Positions 34,176 to 42,940 of a stretch of DNA of 64,000 bases are shown here, piece by piece. The notes under the pieces are model-generated. The model saw nothing but the letters and a program-made list of their open reading frames with translations, was not told where the DNA came from and ran no database searches. Both the position numbers and the translations under genes were made by a program. Each line of letters begins with the position of its first letter. Position 1 is the stretch's first letter. The stretch comes from Natronococcus sp. CG52 (GTDB lineage Archaea; Halobacteriota; Halobacteria; Halobacteriales; Natrialbaceae). The stretch is taken from NCBI RefSeq assembly GCF_023913515.1, contig NZ_CP099391.1, positions 62,001-126,000 of the forward strand, in the 5' to 3' direction.

Positions 34176-34529
34176 TTAGAACGGTGCTTCGGGGCCTTCG
34201 TCCGCTTCGCCGTCGTCGACGGTTTCACCGGGGAACGAGGGACTCATGCCGCCCGCGTCGTCGCCGCCCTCCATTCCGGTGTGGGCGTTGACCTTCTCGA
34301 TCTCGGGGATCTCCTTGACCATCCGACTCTTGATCGCCTGGATCGTCATCGGCGAGATCCCACAGCCGCTGCAGGCGCCGCCGAGCGCGATCGAGACCTC
34401 GCCGGTCTCGCGGTCGAGATCCTGGATCGCTGCGCTGCCGCCGTGCATCTGAATCTGCGGGAAGTTCCGTCGCAGGAAGTTCGCGACGCGGTCCTCGAGG
34501 TCGTCTCCGTCCTGGGTTTCGGTGCTCAT
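34176..34529 (-). CDS. NifU C-terminal (Nfu) domain iron-sulfur scaffold protein
   Basis: 117 residues from the ATG at 34529. Nfu domain: VANFLRRNFPQIQMHGGSAAIQDLD and the cluster-binding GACSGCGISPMTIQAIK (CxxC about residues 55-58). The tail after ~90 is acidic and probably disordered. It carries or transfers a 4Fe-4S cluster to client proteins; several iron-sulfur proteins are in this window. The DUF5783-like gene lies just upstream on the same strand. Confidence 0.9.
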   Translation of the reverse strand: MSTETQDGDDLEDRVANFLRRNFPQIQMHGGSAAIQDLDRETGEVSIALGGACSGCGISPMTIQAIKSRMVKEIPEIEKVNAHTGMEGGDDAGGMSPSFPGETVDDGEADEGPEAPF

Positions 34530-34600
34530 GTCTCGCCGTTGGGGACGAGCCTCCCTAAACCTTCCGTCGTTCCCGTTCGCCCGTCGCGCGCGGACCGAAT

Positions 34601-34918
34601 TCAGGCAAACCCGAAGACGCGCTCGAGTTCGGATTCGATCTCCTCGACGTGGATTTCCAGGACTTCTTCGAACCGGTCCTCCTCGACGAGGACGCCGGTC
34701 ACTCGGTCGTACGGATCGTCGGGGAGTTCGACGCGAAACTCCCCGTCCCCCTCGTAGAAGGGCTCGCTCTCGTTCAACACCTGCTGGTCGATCGCGTGGA
34801 CGATCTCGGAGTCGTAGCGGTCGTTCATCCGGTTGAACGCGTTCTTGTACGCCTGCTGGAGTTCGGGAAAGTAGTTGGCGTACTTGTCTTCGAACTTCTC
34901 GGGATCGAACTCTGCCAT
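34601..34918 (-). CDS. DUF5783-like haloarchaeal protein
   Basis: 105 acidic residues, beginning MAEFDPEKFEDKYANYFPEL. Predicted helical first half, then FYEGDGEFRVELPDDPYDRVTGV (beta) and a C-terminal helix rich in Glu. From memory this is DUF5783, found in nearly all haloarchaea; function unknown. 71 bases upstream of the Nfu gene on the same strand. Confidence 0.82.
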   Translation of the reverse strand: MAEFDPEKFEDKYANYFPELQQAYKNAFNRMNDRYDSEIVHAIDQQVLNESEPFYEGDGEFRVELPDDPYDRVTGVLVEEDRFEEVLEIHVEEIESELERVFGFA

Positions 34919-35036
34919 ACCGGATAGAGCGCGAGCGAGGACAAAAGTCGGACGATCGGACGGCCGTTCGTACTCTCTCTGCTAAACGAATCAGTTGCAC
35001 GACACGGTAGGGGTATCCTACATACGGAGGATGCGT

Positions 35037-35465
35037 ATGCAAGCGGAACCGACACTCCCGCCACCGCGATACCAGAGTACAATGTCTTTCGATCAGCATC
35101 CCATTCCGCGGGAGGCGCTCCCACCGGAGTGGGGCCCCGCCGAGTGTTGCGACGGCTACCTCGCGTACCGTCACACTCGGCTTCCGGTCGAACTCATCGC
35201 GGATCGTACTCCCGCCGATGGGTCACATCCCGGACTCGGACTGGGCTACTGCTGGGAGCTTCAGTATCGGTACTCGCTCGACGATCGTTCGATCACCGAG
35301 TTGATCGGGCGGGTCTCGACCCGCCACGCCGCAGTCGAGGGTATCCTCGAGTGTATGTCTCGCGTCTACGACTCCGTCGAGAACCCGACCGATCCGGTCG
35401 AGATACTGGGCGTCCTCGAGGGGGTCGCCCTCGCGGACTCAGTTCCCATCGGATGGTCGGCGTAG
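35037..35465 (+). CDS. Haloarchaeal hypothetical protein, 142 aa
   Basis: No family recognised with confidence. The protein has a globular alpha-beta look: GPAECCDGYLAYRHTRLPVELIA, then GLGYCWELQYRYSLDDRSITELIGRV and a helical C-terminal half. The start is chosen at 35037 because GGAGG lies 6 bases before it; an ATG at 35082 would remove the basic first 15 residues. It is a single gene, divergent from DUF5783. Confidence 0.65.
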   Translation: MQAEPTLPPPRYQSTMSFDQHPIPREALPPEWGPAECCDGYLAYRHTRLPVELIADRTPADGSHPGLGLGYCWELQYRYSLDDRSITELIGRVSTRHAAVEGILECMSRVYDSVENPTDPVEILGVLEGVALADSVPIGWSA

Positions 35466-35979
35466 CGACGACGTCCGAACGGAACGCTCGAAGCGTCACA
35501 CGCCGATTCACTGTGCCGAGAATTGATTTATTGAACCGGTTGTGCACGCGTTTCGACGGTCGAATCGAGTGCGCCAGCAGTTCGCTCGCGCACTGACAGG
35601 TGAAGCGATCCGGGGTATCGTTCTTCCTCGATCGGGGCCCGTCTTTCGCTACGACCGACGCTGCGAGAGGGCTCTACTTTCGCTCTCGTTTCTGGCGATT
35701 CGAACCGTTCTCCGCCGATCTTGCGAACGCCGGAACGAAGGCCGCGAGTATGAACGACAGCATCGCGTGGGTGGCGGCATCCTCCGGAATCCATCAGATT
35801 CCGTTCTCATCGGTAGCGTCTCGATCGGACGTCACCGGATGCCTCGTTCGTGTCAGGATACTCACCAATAAATTCTATATTACGATACGAAAGCTCGCGT
35901 TCTCCGTCGTCGACCGTCGTCGGAGCGCTTATGCAATCGTCCGGAGTACCGTCTGTAACGGTTTCCCCAGTACGGTCCC
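35466..35979. other. Intergenic region, about 510 bases, no clear gene
   Basis: Frames of 88-127 codons exist on both strands but have arginine-rich or unbalanced composition and no promoter at the right distance. TATA-like GATTTATTG at 35525-35533 and TCTATATTAC at 35875-35884 are present; the second could serve the PHP gene with a leader of about 75 bases. Confidence 0.55.
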
Positions 35980-36735
35980 ATGACATCTCAGATCCCCTTC
36001 GCGATTGACTTTCACGTCCACTCGGACGACTCCTACGATGGACACGAGCCGATCGAGCTCATTCTCGAGCACGCGGCCGATATCGGACTCGACGGTATCG
36101 TCGTCACGGATCACGACGAGATCAGCGAGTCACTCCGGGCCGCGGAACTCGCCCCAGAGTACGGACTCGTCGGTATCCCGGGCGTCGAGGTATCGACGCG
36201 ACACGGACATCTGCTCGCGATCGGCGTCGAGGAGCGGCCCGATTCCGGCCAGCCGTTCACGGAGACCGTCGACACCGTCCGCGAACTCGGCGGTGTCGCG
36301 ATCGTTCCGCATCCCTTCCAGCGAAGTCGCCACGGCGTTCGAAAGCGCCACATCCGTGATGCCGACGCGATCGAGGTCTACAACTCGATGCTCTTTACCG
36401 GGTACCGAAACCGCCGTGCGCGGACGTTCGCCAGGCGGCGCGGCTACCCCGAGATCGGCGCGAGCGACGCACACTACCTGCCGAACGTCGGCCGCGCCTA
36501 CACCGAAATCCTCGTCACTCCCGACGAAGCGAACCCGACCAAGGCGGATATCGACGGGGACGACCTCATCGACGCCATCCTCGAGGGACGCACGCAGATT
36601 CGCGGGAAGCGCACGCCGGTTCACAAGAGCACGACCCAGTACGCTAAGGGTGCGGTCAGAAAGTCGACGTACCTGCTAACCTCGCGCGCGCCGCTGGTGC
36701 CGACGGTGCCGGCGTCGATGGATCGATCGAGCTAA
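35980..36735 (+). CDS. PHP-domain phosphoesterase
   Basis: 251 residues. PHP metal-site motifs in order: DFHVHSDDSYDG (about 9-20), TDHDE (about 47-51), GVEVSTRHGHLLAIG, PHPFQRSRHG (about 105-114) and GASDAHYLPNVGRAY (about 161-175). PHP proteins hydrolyse phosphomonoesters such as histidinol phosphate or nucleoside 3',5'-bisphosphates. The C-terminal ~35 residues are basic. It converges on the DHH gene, their ends overlapping by 4 bases. Substrate not known. Confidence 0.88.
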   Translation: MTSQIPFAIDFHVHSDDSYDGHEPIELILEHAADIGLDGIVVTDHDEISESLRAAELAPEYGLVGIPGVEVSTRHGHLLAIGVEERPDSGQPFTETVDTVRELGGVAIVPHPFQRSRHGVRKRHIRDADAIEVYNSMLFTGYRNRRARTFARRRGYPEIGASDAHYLPNVGRAYTEILVTPDEANPTKADIDGDDLIDAILEGRTQIRGKRTPVHKSTTQYAKGAVRKSTYLLTSRAPLVPTVPASMDRSS

Positions 36736-38264
36736 TCGAGCTGGTCGCCGACGATCTCGTCGGCGCGCTCGACGAACTCCTCCTCGTTTCCTTTCGGCAC
36801 CGTCGCACCGGCAGCGACGTCGTGACCCCCGCCGTCGCCACCGACCGCTCGAGACGCCTCGCCCATCACCCGCGAGAGGTCGAGTCCCCGGCGGACCAGG
36901 CTGTGGGTTCCGCGGGCCGAGACCTTGACCTCCTCGCCGTCTCCGCCGTCTCGCCCGTCTTCGTCCTCCGCGGCTTCGCCGCTTCGGTTCGCGGGGCTAC
37001 GCTCCGCGCTCTTCTCCGCGAACGCGAGGATCGGTTTCGATCGGCTGACGCCGTCGTTGCCCATCGCCATTCCGGCGACGATGCCGACGATCGTCTCGCG
37101 GATGCGGTCGCCGGCGTGGAACCACTGGACGTGTTCCTCCTGGGTAACCCCTTCCGTCGTGACGAGGTCGATCCCCTCCGAGAGGTTTCGGCGGTGGTTC
37201 CGCAGGAGGCTGCGGGCGCGCTCGAGCGCACCGTCCCGGTTACCGAGACAGACCCCGAGGCCGACGTCTGCCCTGTCGTACCGAGCGGTCGCGTTGAGGA
37301 GCGTCGAGAACTCGCTCGCGTCTCGAAGCTCCGTCCCGACGGGTTCCGCACTGAGGACGTAGCTGGTCCCGACGAGCTGGTCGATCTTCTTCGCGGGAAC
37401 GCCGCGCGAGACGGCCCGTTTGACGAGCGCGCTGGCGACGGTCTGTTTCTCCTCGTTCGTGAGCGCCGCCCAGCAGCGCCACTCGCCGTCGCGTTTCAAC
37501 TCGAGGTCGAGTCCGTCGAGGAATCGCAGCGCACCCCCCTGGTCGTTCGAGATGCCGGGAATGTAGACGTCCGTTGCGTACTCGAGGAACTTCGGCAGCG
37601 GACGGGTCTGTTTGCCGTAGAGCGCGAGATCCGTCCCGGTCTCGACGACGCCGGCTTCGACGCCCTCCGCGACGATCTTCGCGTTCGCGCCGTGGAGTTC
37701 GCCCTCGGAGTCCTGCATGTCGCCCACGGCGCCGACGACGGCGAGGGCGGCGAGATCGCGGTTGTCGGCGCGGGCTGTCGTCGCTCCGCCGTCCGTCGCA
37801 GCCACGTTTCCGGTTCCTTCCGAGATGTTCGCGAGCGCCCGCGCGAGAACGTAACTTGCACCGGCCCCCGACAGCTCCGAGGCACCGTTGATCCCGAACA
37901 GAAGCGGGTTGAGGTGGTACTCGGTCTCTCGGTCGGCCGGCTGGTGGTGGTCGGCGATGACCGGCGTGAACGCGCCGTCGTCCTCGCGCTCGCCGATGAT
38001 GTCGAGTTGGCCGCTCCCGAAGTCCGTAAAGAGGACGGTATCGTACGCGGTCGCCGCGATGTTCTCGACCGCCGCCTCGTCGAGTTGCTTCTCGAAGACG
38101 GTTTCGAAGGGGATCCCCGCACGCTCGAGCGCCTGCGCGGCGACCGCGGCGCTGGTCAGGCCGTCGGCGTCGATGTGCGAGGCGAGCAACACGCGGTCGC
38201 AGTCGGTGAGATGCTCCGCACACGCGGTCGCTCGATCCTCGAGTTCTGGAACCGGCCCGGTCAT
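36732..38264 (-). CDS. DHH/DHHA1 phosphoesterase (archaeal RecJ-like)
   Basis: 510 residues. DHH domain: ASHIDADGLTSAAVAAQALE (about 28-47), TDFGSGQLDIIG, and IADHHQPADRETEYHLNP (about 103-120) with the DHH triad. C-terminal DHHA1: GTHSLVRRGLDLSRVMGEASRAVGGDGGGHDVAAGA (about 435-475). Between them is an acidic, low-complexity insertion (about 405-430). Archaeal members are 5'-3' ssDNA/RNA exonucleases or GINS-associated nucleases; the exact class is not fixed here. Its end overlaps the PHP gene tail to tail. Confidence 0.88.
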   Translation of the reverse strand: MTGPVPELEDRATACAEHLTDCDRVLLASHIDADGLTSAAVAAQALERAGIPFETVFEKQLDEAAVENIAATAYDTVLFTDFGSGQLDIIGEREDDGAFTPVIADHHQPADRETEYHLNPLLFGINGASELSGAGASYVLARALANISEGTGNVAATDGGATTARADNRDLAALAVVGAVGDMQDSEGELHGANAKIVAEGVEAGVVETGTDLALYGKQTRPLPKFLEYATDVYIPGISNDQGGALRFLDGLDLELKRDGEWRCWAALTNEEKQTVASALVKRAVSRGVPAKKIDQLVGTSYVLSAEPVGTELRDASEFSTLLNATARYDRADVGLGVCLGNRDGALERARSLLRNHRRNLSEGIDLVTTEGVTQEEHVQWFHAGDRIRETIVGIVAGMAMGNDGVSRSKPILAFAEKSAERSPANRSGEAAEDEDGRDGGDGEEVKVSARGTHSLVRRGLDLSRVMGEASRAVGGDGGGHDVAAGATVPKGNEEEFVERADEIVGDQLD

Positions 38265-38407
38265 CGGTTCATCGGTCGATGATGGGTCGTCATACGGGAT
38301 AAACTTCCGGTCCTACAGGTCGGTCGTGGCTACCGCGAAGACGGCGCACTGATCCCCTCGAGACGGCTCTTTCGTCGACGTTCGGACGGCGAAAATCCGC
38401 CGATCTC

Positions 38408-38758
38408 TCAGAAGTTCACCAGCGATTCCCGGAAGAGGAGCAGGAGGACGTTGTTCGCCGCGAGCGCGAGGTACACTCCTACCATCGTTCCGACGAATCG
38501 ACGATCGACCGGGTCCCAGAGGACGTAACCGATCGTGATCACAGCCCCGGCGTAGCAGATCGCCGCGAGAACGACGCCCGGCAGTCCGAACAGCCCGTAA
38601 AAGTAGACGGTGACGGGATTGAGCTCGGTCGCGTAGGGGACGAGAAAGAAGAGGACGGCGGCGACCATGTCGATGCTCCAGAGCGCGAGAAATGCCAGTC
38701 GTAGCCCGATCGATCCCGGTGGAGCCAGATTGGTCTGGTGAACTGATCCTGTGCTCAT
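38408..38758 (-). CDS. Small four-helix membrane protein (DUF5658-like)
   Basis: 116 residues with four hydrophobic helices. The first two flank a conserved-looking YATELNPVTVYFYG segment (ELNPV), which is the hallmark of DUF5658 membrane proteins; I give the family tentatively. Function unknown. Single gene with short gaps on both sides. Confidence 0.65.
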   Translation of the reverse strand: MSTGSVHQTNLAPPGSIGLRLAFLALWSIDMVAAVLFFLVPYATELNPVTVYFYGLFGLPGVVLAAICYAGAVITIGYVLWDPVDRRFVGTMVGVYLALAANNVLLLLFRESLVNF

Positions 38759-38942
38759 GTACTCGTTACCAGGCGCTCAGCGAGATTAGGGGGATGCCTT
38801 GCTAAATCCGGTTGAGACTGAATGGCACGGCTTTCGAACCTACCGATTCGATCGCCTTTGGAGTTCGCACGCTCGCGAGCGTATCGAACGGTTTCGAGCG
38901 TCCCCCCGACCGATCGCTCGAAACGGGTCGTCTGCGGGCCGA

Positions 38943-39686
38943 TCAGTCGTGGTACGTCGGCGCCGCCGTTTCGACCGTCTCACAGGCTAACGCGTCGAAC
39001 GTCGCCTCGCTCGCGACCACGTCGACGTCGATGTCGTGTCCGGCCGCGGTCTCCCGCGTCGGCTCGCCGATGACGCCGACGGTCGCGTCCTCGAGCCCCG
39101 TGATCGCCGCCTCGTGCACGCCGCGGTCGGCGGCGGCCTCGAGGAAGTGTTCGACCGTCAGCGACGAGGTGAAGCAGGCGGCGTCGAGCTCGCCGGCTGC
39201 GGCCAGCTCGGCCGACTCGCCGCTTTCCTCGGGACGAACCAGCCGGTAGAGGATCGTCTCGTGGACGTACGCGCCGGCGGCCTCGAGTCCGTCGAGCAGC
39301 ACCGGACTGCCGTGATCGCTGCGGGCGACCTCGACGCGCGTCCCCTCGACATCGTCTTCGAGCGCGGCGACGAGACCGCTCGAGGTGTACTCGTCCGGAA
39401 CGAGATCGACTTCGTATCCCGCCTTGCGAACGGCGTCGGCCGTCTTCGGACCGATTGCACAGACGGTCGCGTCGCCGGGGTTCCACTCCGCGTCCGCGAC
39501 CAGTTCCGCGCCGGTCTTGCTCGTCAGCACGACGTAGTCGGCGTCCTCGCGGGGCGTCGCGCCGGTCGATTCGACCGACAGCATCGGGTCCGGAACCGGC
39601 GTCGCGCCCAGCGAGTCGATCAGTTCGACCGCGTCGGCGAGGCGCTCGTCGTCGGGCCGGAAGACGGCGACGGTGAGGTCGCGCAT
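38943..39686 (-). CDS. hemD: Uroporphyrinogen-III synthase
   Basis: Closes and inverts ring D of hydroxymethylbilane to give uroporphyrinogen III. 247 residues; weakly conserved family, supported by VVLTSKTGAELV (about 51-62), VCAIGPKTADAVRKAGYEVDLVP, VEVARSDHGSPVLLDGLEAAGAYVHETILYRLV, and FTSSLTVEHFLE, VGVIGEPTRETA. Follows cobA by 5 bases in a hemC-cobA-hemD operon, which confirms the role. Confidence 0.92.
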   Translation of the reverse strand: MRDLTVAVFRPDDERLADAVELIDSLGATPVPDPMLSVESTGATPREDADYVVLTSKTGAELVADAEWNPGDATVCAIGPKTADAVRKAGYEVDLVPDEYTSSGLVAALEDDVEGTRVEVARSDHGSPVLLDGLEAAGAYVHETILYRLVRPEESGESAELAAAGELDAACFTSSLTVEHFLEAAADRGVHEAAITGLEDATVGVIGEPTRETAAGHDIDVDVVASEATFDALACETVETAAPTYHD

Positions 39687-39691
39687 TCGGG

Positions 39692-40504
39692 CTACACCTC
39701 GTCGCTCGCGGTCGCCGTCCGTTCCTCGTCGGCCTCGTTCGCGAGGAACTCGAGCACCTCGTCTCTGGTCGCGGCGACCTCGCCGATCACGGTCACCGCG
39801 GGCGGTTCGATCTCGGCCTCGTCGCGTGCGTCGACGATGGTCTCGAGCGTGCCGGTCGCGACCCGCTGGCCGGGCCAGGTGCCGCGTTCGACGAGCGCAA
39901 CCGGCGTCTCGGGGGCCATGTCGGCCTCGAGCAGCGCCCTCGTGTAGTCGGGCAATCGGCCCACCCCCATCAGGACGACGATCGTTCCCCCGGTAGCGGC
40001 CAGGGCCTCCCAGTCGACCGCGGACTCCTCCTTCGTGGGGTCTTCGTGGCCCGTGACGAACGAGACCGAGGAGGCGTGATCGCGGTGGGTGACCGGAATC
40101 CCGGCCACCGCGGGAGCGGCGATAGCCGAGGTGACGGCGGGGACGACCTCGAACGGAACCTCGTGGTCGGCGAGGTACTCGGCCTCCTCGCCGCCGCGGC
40201 CGAAGACGAACGAGTCGCCGCCCTTCAGCCGGACCACGGAGTTGCCCTCGCGGGCGAGTTCGACCAGCCGCTCGTTGGTCTCCGACTGGGGCGTGCGCTC
40301 GCCGCCGGCGCGCTTGCCGACGTCCTCGCGGCGGTCCTCGGGAAGCATCTCGATGATCTCCGGACCCGGCAACTTGTCGTGGAGCACGACGTCCGCGGAC
40401 TCGAGCAGCCGCTTCGCCTTCACGGTCAGCAGGCCGGGATCGCCGGGACCGCTGCCGACGAGGTAGACGGTTCCCGGCTCCGGGTCGGTCGTCGTCTCGG
40501 GCAT
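39692..40504 (-). CDS. cobA: Uroporphyrinogen-III C-methyltransferase (SUMT)
   Basis: Makes precorrin-2 from uroporphyrinogen III with SAM, the entry to siroheme, heme (archaeal route) and cobalamin. 270 residues: VYLVGSGPGDPGLLTVKA (about 13-30), VVLHDKL, RLKGGDSFVFGRGGEEAEYL (about 94-113), VTSAIAAPAVAGIPVTHR (about 124-141), VVLMGVGRLPDY and ALVERGTWPGQRV. Lies directly after hemC, with no gap, and before hemD. Confidence 0.95.
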   Translation of the reverse strand: MPETTTDPEPGTVYLVGSGPGDPGLLTVKAKRLLESADVVLHDKLPGPEIIEMLPEDRREDVGKRAGGERTPQSETNERLVELAREGNSVVRLKGGDSFVFGRGGEEAEYLADHEVPFEVVPAVTSAIAAPAVAGIPVTHRDHASSVSFVTGHEDPTKEESAVDWEALAATGGTIVVLMGVGRLPDYTRALLEADMAPETPVALVERGTWPGQRVATGTLETIVDARDEAEIEPPAVTVIGEVAATRDEVLEFLANEADEERTATASDEV

Positions 40505-41641
40505 CTACTTCCCCTCCGGCTGATCTTCTTCGCTGGGCTCGTTTTCGCTCTCGGCGTCTCGCTGGGCCGCCTCGATCAGTTCTTCGGCGCCGCGGTCGGC
40601 GAGATCGGCGGCGAACTCGCGGGCGGCCTCCGCGTGGTGTTCGACCGGCAGGTCCCGGTTCGCGGTCACGGACTCCTCGCCGTCGCGGTCGAAGACGGTC
40701 ACCGACGCGCGGACGTACTCGCCCTGGAGGACGGCGTAGACGCCGATCGGGGCGATACAGCCCCCGCCGAGCTCCGCGAGCACGGTGCGCTCGACGGTCG
40801 TCTCGATGCGGCTCCGGGGGTGATCGATCAACGACTGGATCTCGCGGGCGGTCTCACCGTCGGTCGCGGTGACGGCGAGCGCGCCCTGTCCCGGCGCAGG
40901 GACGAACGAGGAAGTCGGCAGCCGCTGGTAGTCGACGTAGCGGGCGAGTCCGCTGCGCTCGAGTCCGGCTTCGGCGAGGACGATGGCGTCGTAGGCAGTC
41001 TCGATCTCGCGACCGAGCGCCTGCTTCTCGAGTTCCGAGAGGCCGTCGAACCACTCGTCGACGTTCTGATCGAACTCGGGTTCGAAATCGTCGTTCCCGG
41101 TATTCCCCTTGCGTTCTTTGTCCGCCTCGGTCCGTTCTTCGTGTTCCGCCTGTAGCGCGGGCGCGAGCAGCTTTTCGAGGCGCGTGTCGACGTTGCCGCG
41201 CAGGGGCTCGACCTCGAGGTCGGGCCGCTCGGACAGCAGCTGTGCGCGGCGGCGCAGGCTCGAGGTGCCGACGGTCGCCCCCTCGGGTAGCTCCTCGAGC
41301 GTCGTTCCGTCGGGTGTCACGAGGGCGTCGCCCGCCCGGCCCCGTTCCGGGACGGCCGCGGTCACCAGCTCTTCGGGCTGGTCGGTCGGCATGTCCTTCA
41401 TCGAGTGGATCGCGCCGTCCAGTTCCCCCTCGAGGACTCGTTCGTCCAGTTCGCGGACGAACGCGCCCGTCTTCCCCAGTCGGTGGATCAGTTCGTCCCG
41501 GATCTGGTCGCCCGTCGTTTCGACGGTCACGAGTTCGACCTCGTACCGTCGGTCCTCGAGCGCCTCCTTTACGAGTGCGGCCTGCCGTCGGGCGAGTGAA
41601 GAGCCCCGCGTCGCCAGTCGCAACGTCCCGCGCGTTCTCAT
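40505..41641 (-). CDS. hemC: Hydroxymethylbilane synthase (porphobilinogen deaminase)
   Basis: Joins four porphobilinogens. 378 residues from the ATG at 41641; the long upstream frame is shadow. Seen: LRLATRGSSLARRQAALVK, DAIHSMKDMPT (about 85), GTSSLRRRAQLL, GNVDTRLEKL, and the dipyrromethane-cofactor Cys in LGGGCIAPIGVYA. An acidic insertion of about 55 residues (after GNVDTRLEKL, up to YDAIVLAEAGLER) lengthens the protein beyond the usual ~310; its middle is low-complexity. First gene of the hemC-cobA-hemD operon, divergent from a truncated hemoglobin. Confidence 0.95.
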   Translation of the reverse strand: MRTRGTLRLATRGSSLARRQAALVKEALEDRRYEVELVTVETTGDQIRDELIHRLGKTGAFVRELDERVLEGELDGAIHSMKDMPTDQPEELVTAAVPERGRAGDALVTPDGTTLEELPEGATVGTSSLRRRAQLLSERPDLEVEPLRGNVDTRLEKLLAPALQAEHEERTEADKERKGNTGNDDFEPEFDQNVDEWFDGLSELEKQALGREIETAYDAIVLAEAGLERSGLARYVDYQRLPTSSFVPAPGQGALAVTATDGETAREIQSLIDHPRSRIETTVERTVLAELGGGCIAPIGVYAVLQGEYVRASVTVFDRDGEESVTANRDLPVEHHAEAAREFAADLADRGAEELIEAAQRDAESENEPSEEDQPEGK

Positions 41642-41736
41642 GGGCGGTACTCGTCGCCTGGGGTATGAAAAGCGCACGCTTGTCCCGCCGGCTGTCAGCG
41701 TCCCGACGTTGACTATCGACACATGTTCGGGAGGAA

Positions 41737-41748
41737 GTTTATTTAACC
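41737..41748 (+). promoter_or_regulatory. TATA element of the truncated hemoglobin gene
   Basis: GTTTATTTAACC centred 28 bases before the ATG at 41770; predicts a leaderless mRNA. It lies in the 128-base gap shared with hemC. Confidence 0.6.
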
Positions 41749-41769
41749 AGAACCGGTACGAATACTTGA

Positions 41770-42138
41770 ATGAGTGACACCCTGTACGATCGGCTGGGTG
41801 GGCGGGACGCGATCGCCGCCGTCGTCGATCGATTCTACGAACGCATGCTCGAGGACGAGCGGGTCGCGCACTTCTTCGAGGATATCGACGTGCAACGCCA
41901 GCGCGCCCACCAAACGCAGTTCCTGAGCGCGGTCGCCGGCGGCCCCGTCGATTACGCGGGCCGAGATATGGAGACGGCACACGCGCACCTCGAGATCACC
42001 AGAGCGGAGTTCGCCGTCGTCGCGACCCACCTCGAGGAGACGCTCGAGGAGTTCGGCGTCGAGGAGGGCGATCGGGAGGCGGTCCTCTCGGCGTTCGGCG
42101 ACTACGAGGAGGCGATCGTGACTGCGACGGCCGACTGA
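41770..42138 (+). CDS. Truncated hemoglobin (2/2 globin)
   Basis: 122 residues. Family pattern: SDTLYDRLGGRDAIAAVVDRFYERML (A/B helices with the Phe-Tyr pair), DERVAHFFEDIDVQRQRAHQTQFL (CD/E), and the proximal-His region METAHAHLEITRAEF (HAHL). Binds heme and O2 or NO; often protects against nitrosative stress. It stands back to back with hemC, so heme supply and a heme consumer share an upstream region. Confidence 0.92.
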   Translation: MSDTLYDRLGGRDAIAAVVDRFYERMLEDERVAHFFEDIDVQRQRAHQTQFLSAVAGGPVDYAGRDMETAHAHLEITRAEFAVVATHLEETLEEFGVEEGDREAVLSAFGDYEEAIVTATAD

Positions 42139-42167
42139 GACCGGAACGCATCTGCTGCGGTCCCGGC

Positions 42168-42854
42168 TCAGGGAACGCCGAGCGCTCGCCGCCGTCGGAG
42201 GAGGTAGTACCCCGCGAGAATCGGATGCAGCGGCGGGACGAACAGACTCAGAAACGCGAGTCCCAGGTACAGCCCGGGGTTCGGTCGCCACCTGTCGGCC
42301 TCCGTGCAGACGTAGGCCGCGTCCTGGTGGATCGCGATCGGGAACGCGCCGAACGAGACCGCCCCGGCCAGTCCGACCGCGGTCGTCAGCAGCCGCGGGA
42401 GGGAGAAGACGACGGCGATCACCGCCGCAACGGTCCCGATCAGCGTCGCTGCGAGCGAAACCGCGACGACGACCCACCAGCCCGACCAGGCCGGCGGCGT
42501 CCCGAAGCGCCGGTGCCGGCGGGACAGATAGACGACGCCCGCGACCGGTGCCCAGAGCAGCGCGAAGATGGCGTTGAACAACGGGTTCGGCCGCCAGTGG
42601 CCGCTCGCCTGCGGGCGCCGCCTGACCCGTCGAGCGTCGAGAAAGAGCGCGGCCGCCAGCCCGAGCGACAGGAACGTGTACCCGAACGAACTGAACAGGA
42701 CCAGCCCCCACTGGAGGCCCGGCACGCCGAGTTCGGCGTCCCGGAGGATACCGACGATCCCGACGCCGATCACCGGCGGGAAGAGATAGAGCAACCGCTC
42801 GACGACACGAGCCCAGTCGACCTCGTCGACGTTCGACGGAACCTCGAGCGCCAT
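42168..42854 (-). CDS. Haloarchaeal membrane protein with internal repeat
   Basis: 228 residues, about six to seven membrane helices. A repeated segment is clear: HWRPNPLFNAIFALLWAPVA...YLSRRHRR (about 85-118) and RWRPNPGLYLGLAFLSLFVP...YYLLRRRRAL (about 189-225). Each repeat is W-R-P-N-P, one helix, a Pro-rich turn and a basic end. No family recognised. Single gene between the globin and hemL; no hint of function. Confidence 0.7.
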   Translation of the reverse strand: MALEVPSNVDEVDWARVVERLLYLFPPVIGVGIVGILRDAELGVPGLQWGLVLFSSFGYTFLSLGLAAALFLDARRVRRRPQASGHWRPNPLFNAIFALLWAPVAGVVYLSRRHRRFGTPPAWSGWWVVVAVSLAATLIGTVAAVIAVVFSLPRLLTTAVGLAGAVSFGAFPIAIHQDAAYVCTEADRWRPNPGLYLGLAFLSLFVPPLHPILAGYYLLRRRRALGVP

Positions 42855-42940
42855 CAGTCGCCGTCCGTGAGTATCCGGCGGCCGGTCGTCTCGATCGTCG
42901 TCCGGCCGTCGTCATCGTTTTCCGGCATCTGGGGGCGCGA

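Noticed and set aside
35600-35983. 127-codon plus-strand frame in the 35.5-36 kb gap
   Set aside because: Unbalanced composition, no promoter at a fitting distance and it runs into the PHP gene start.
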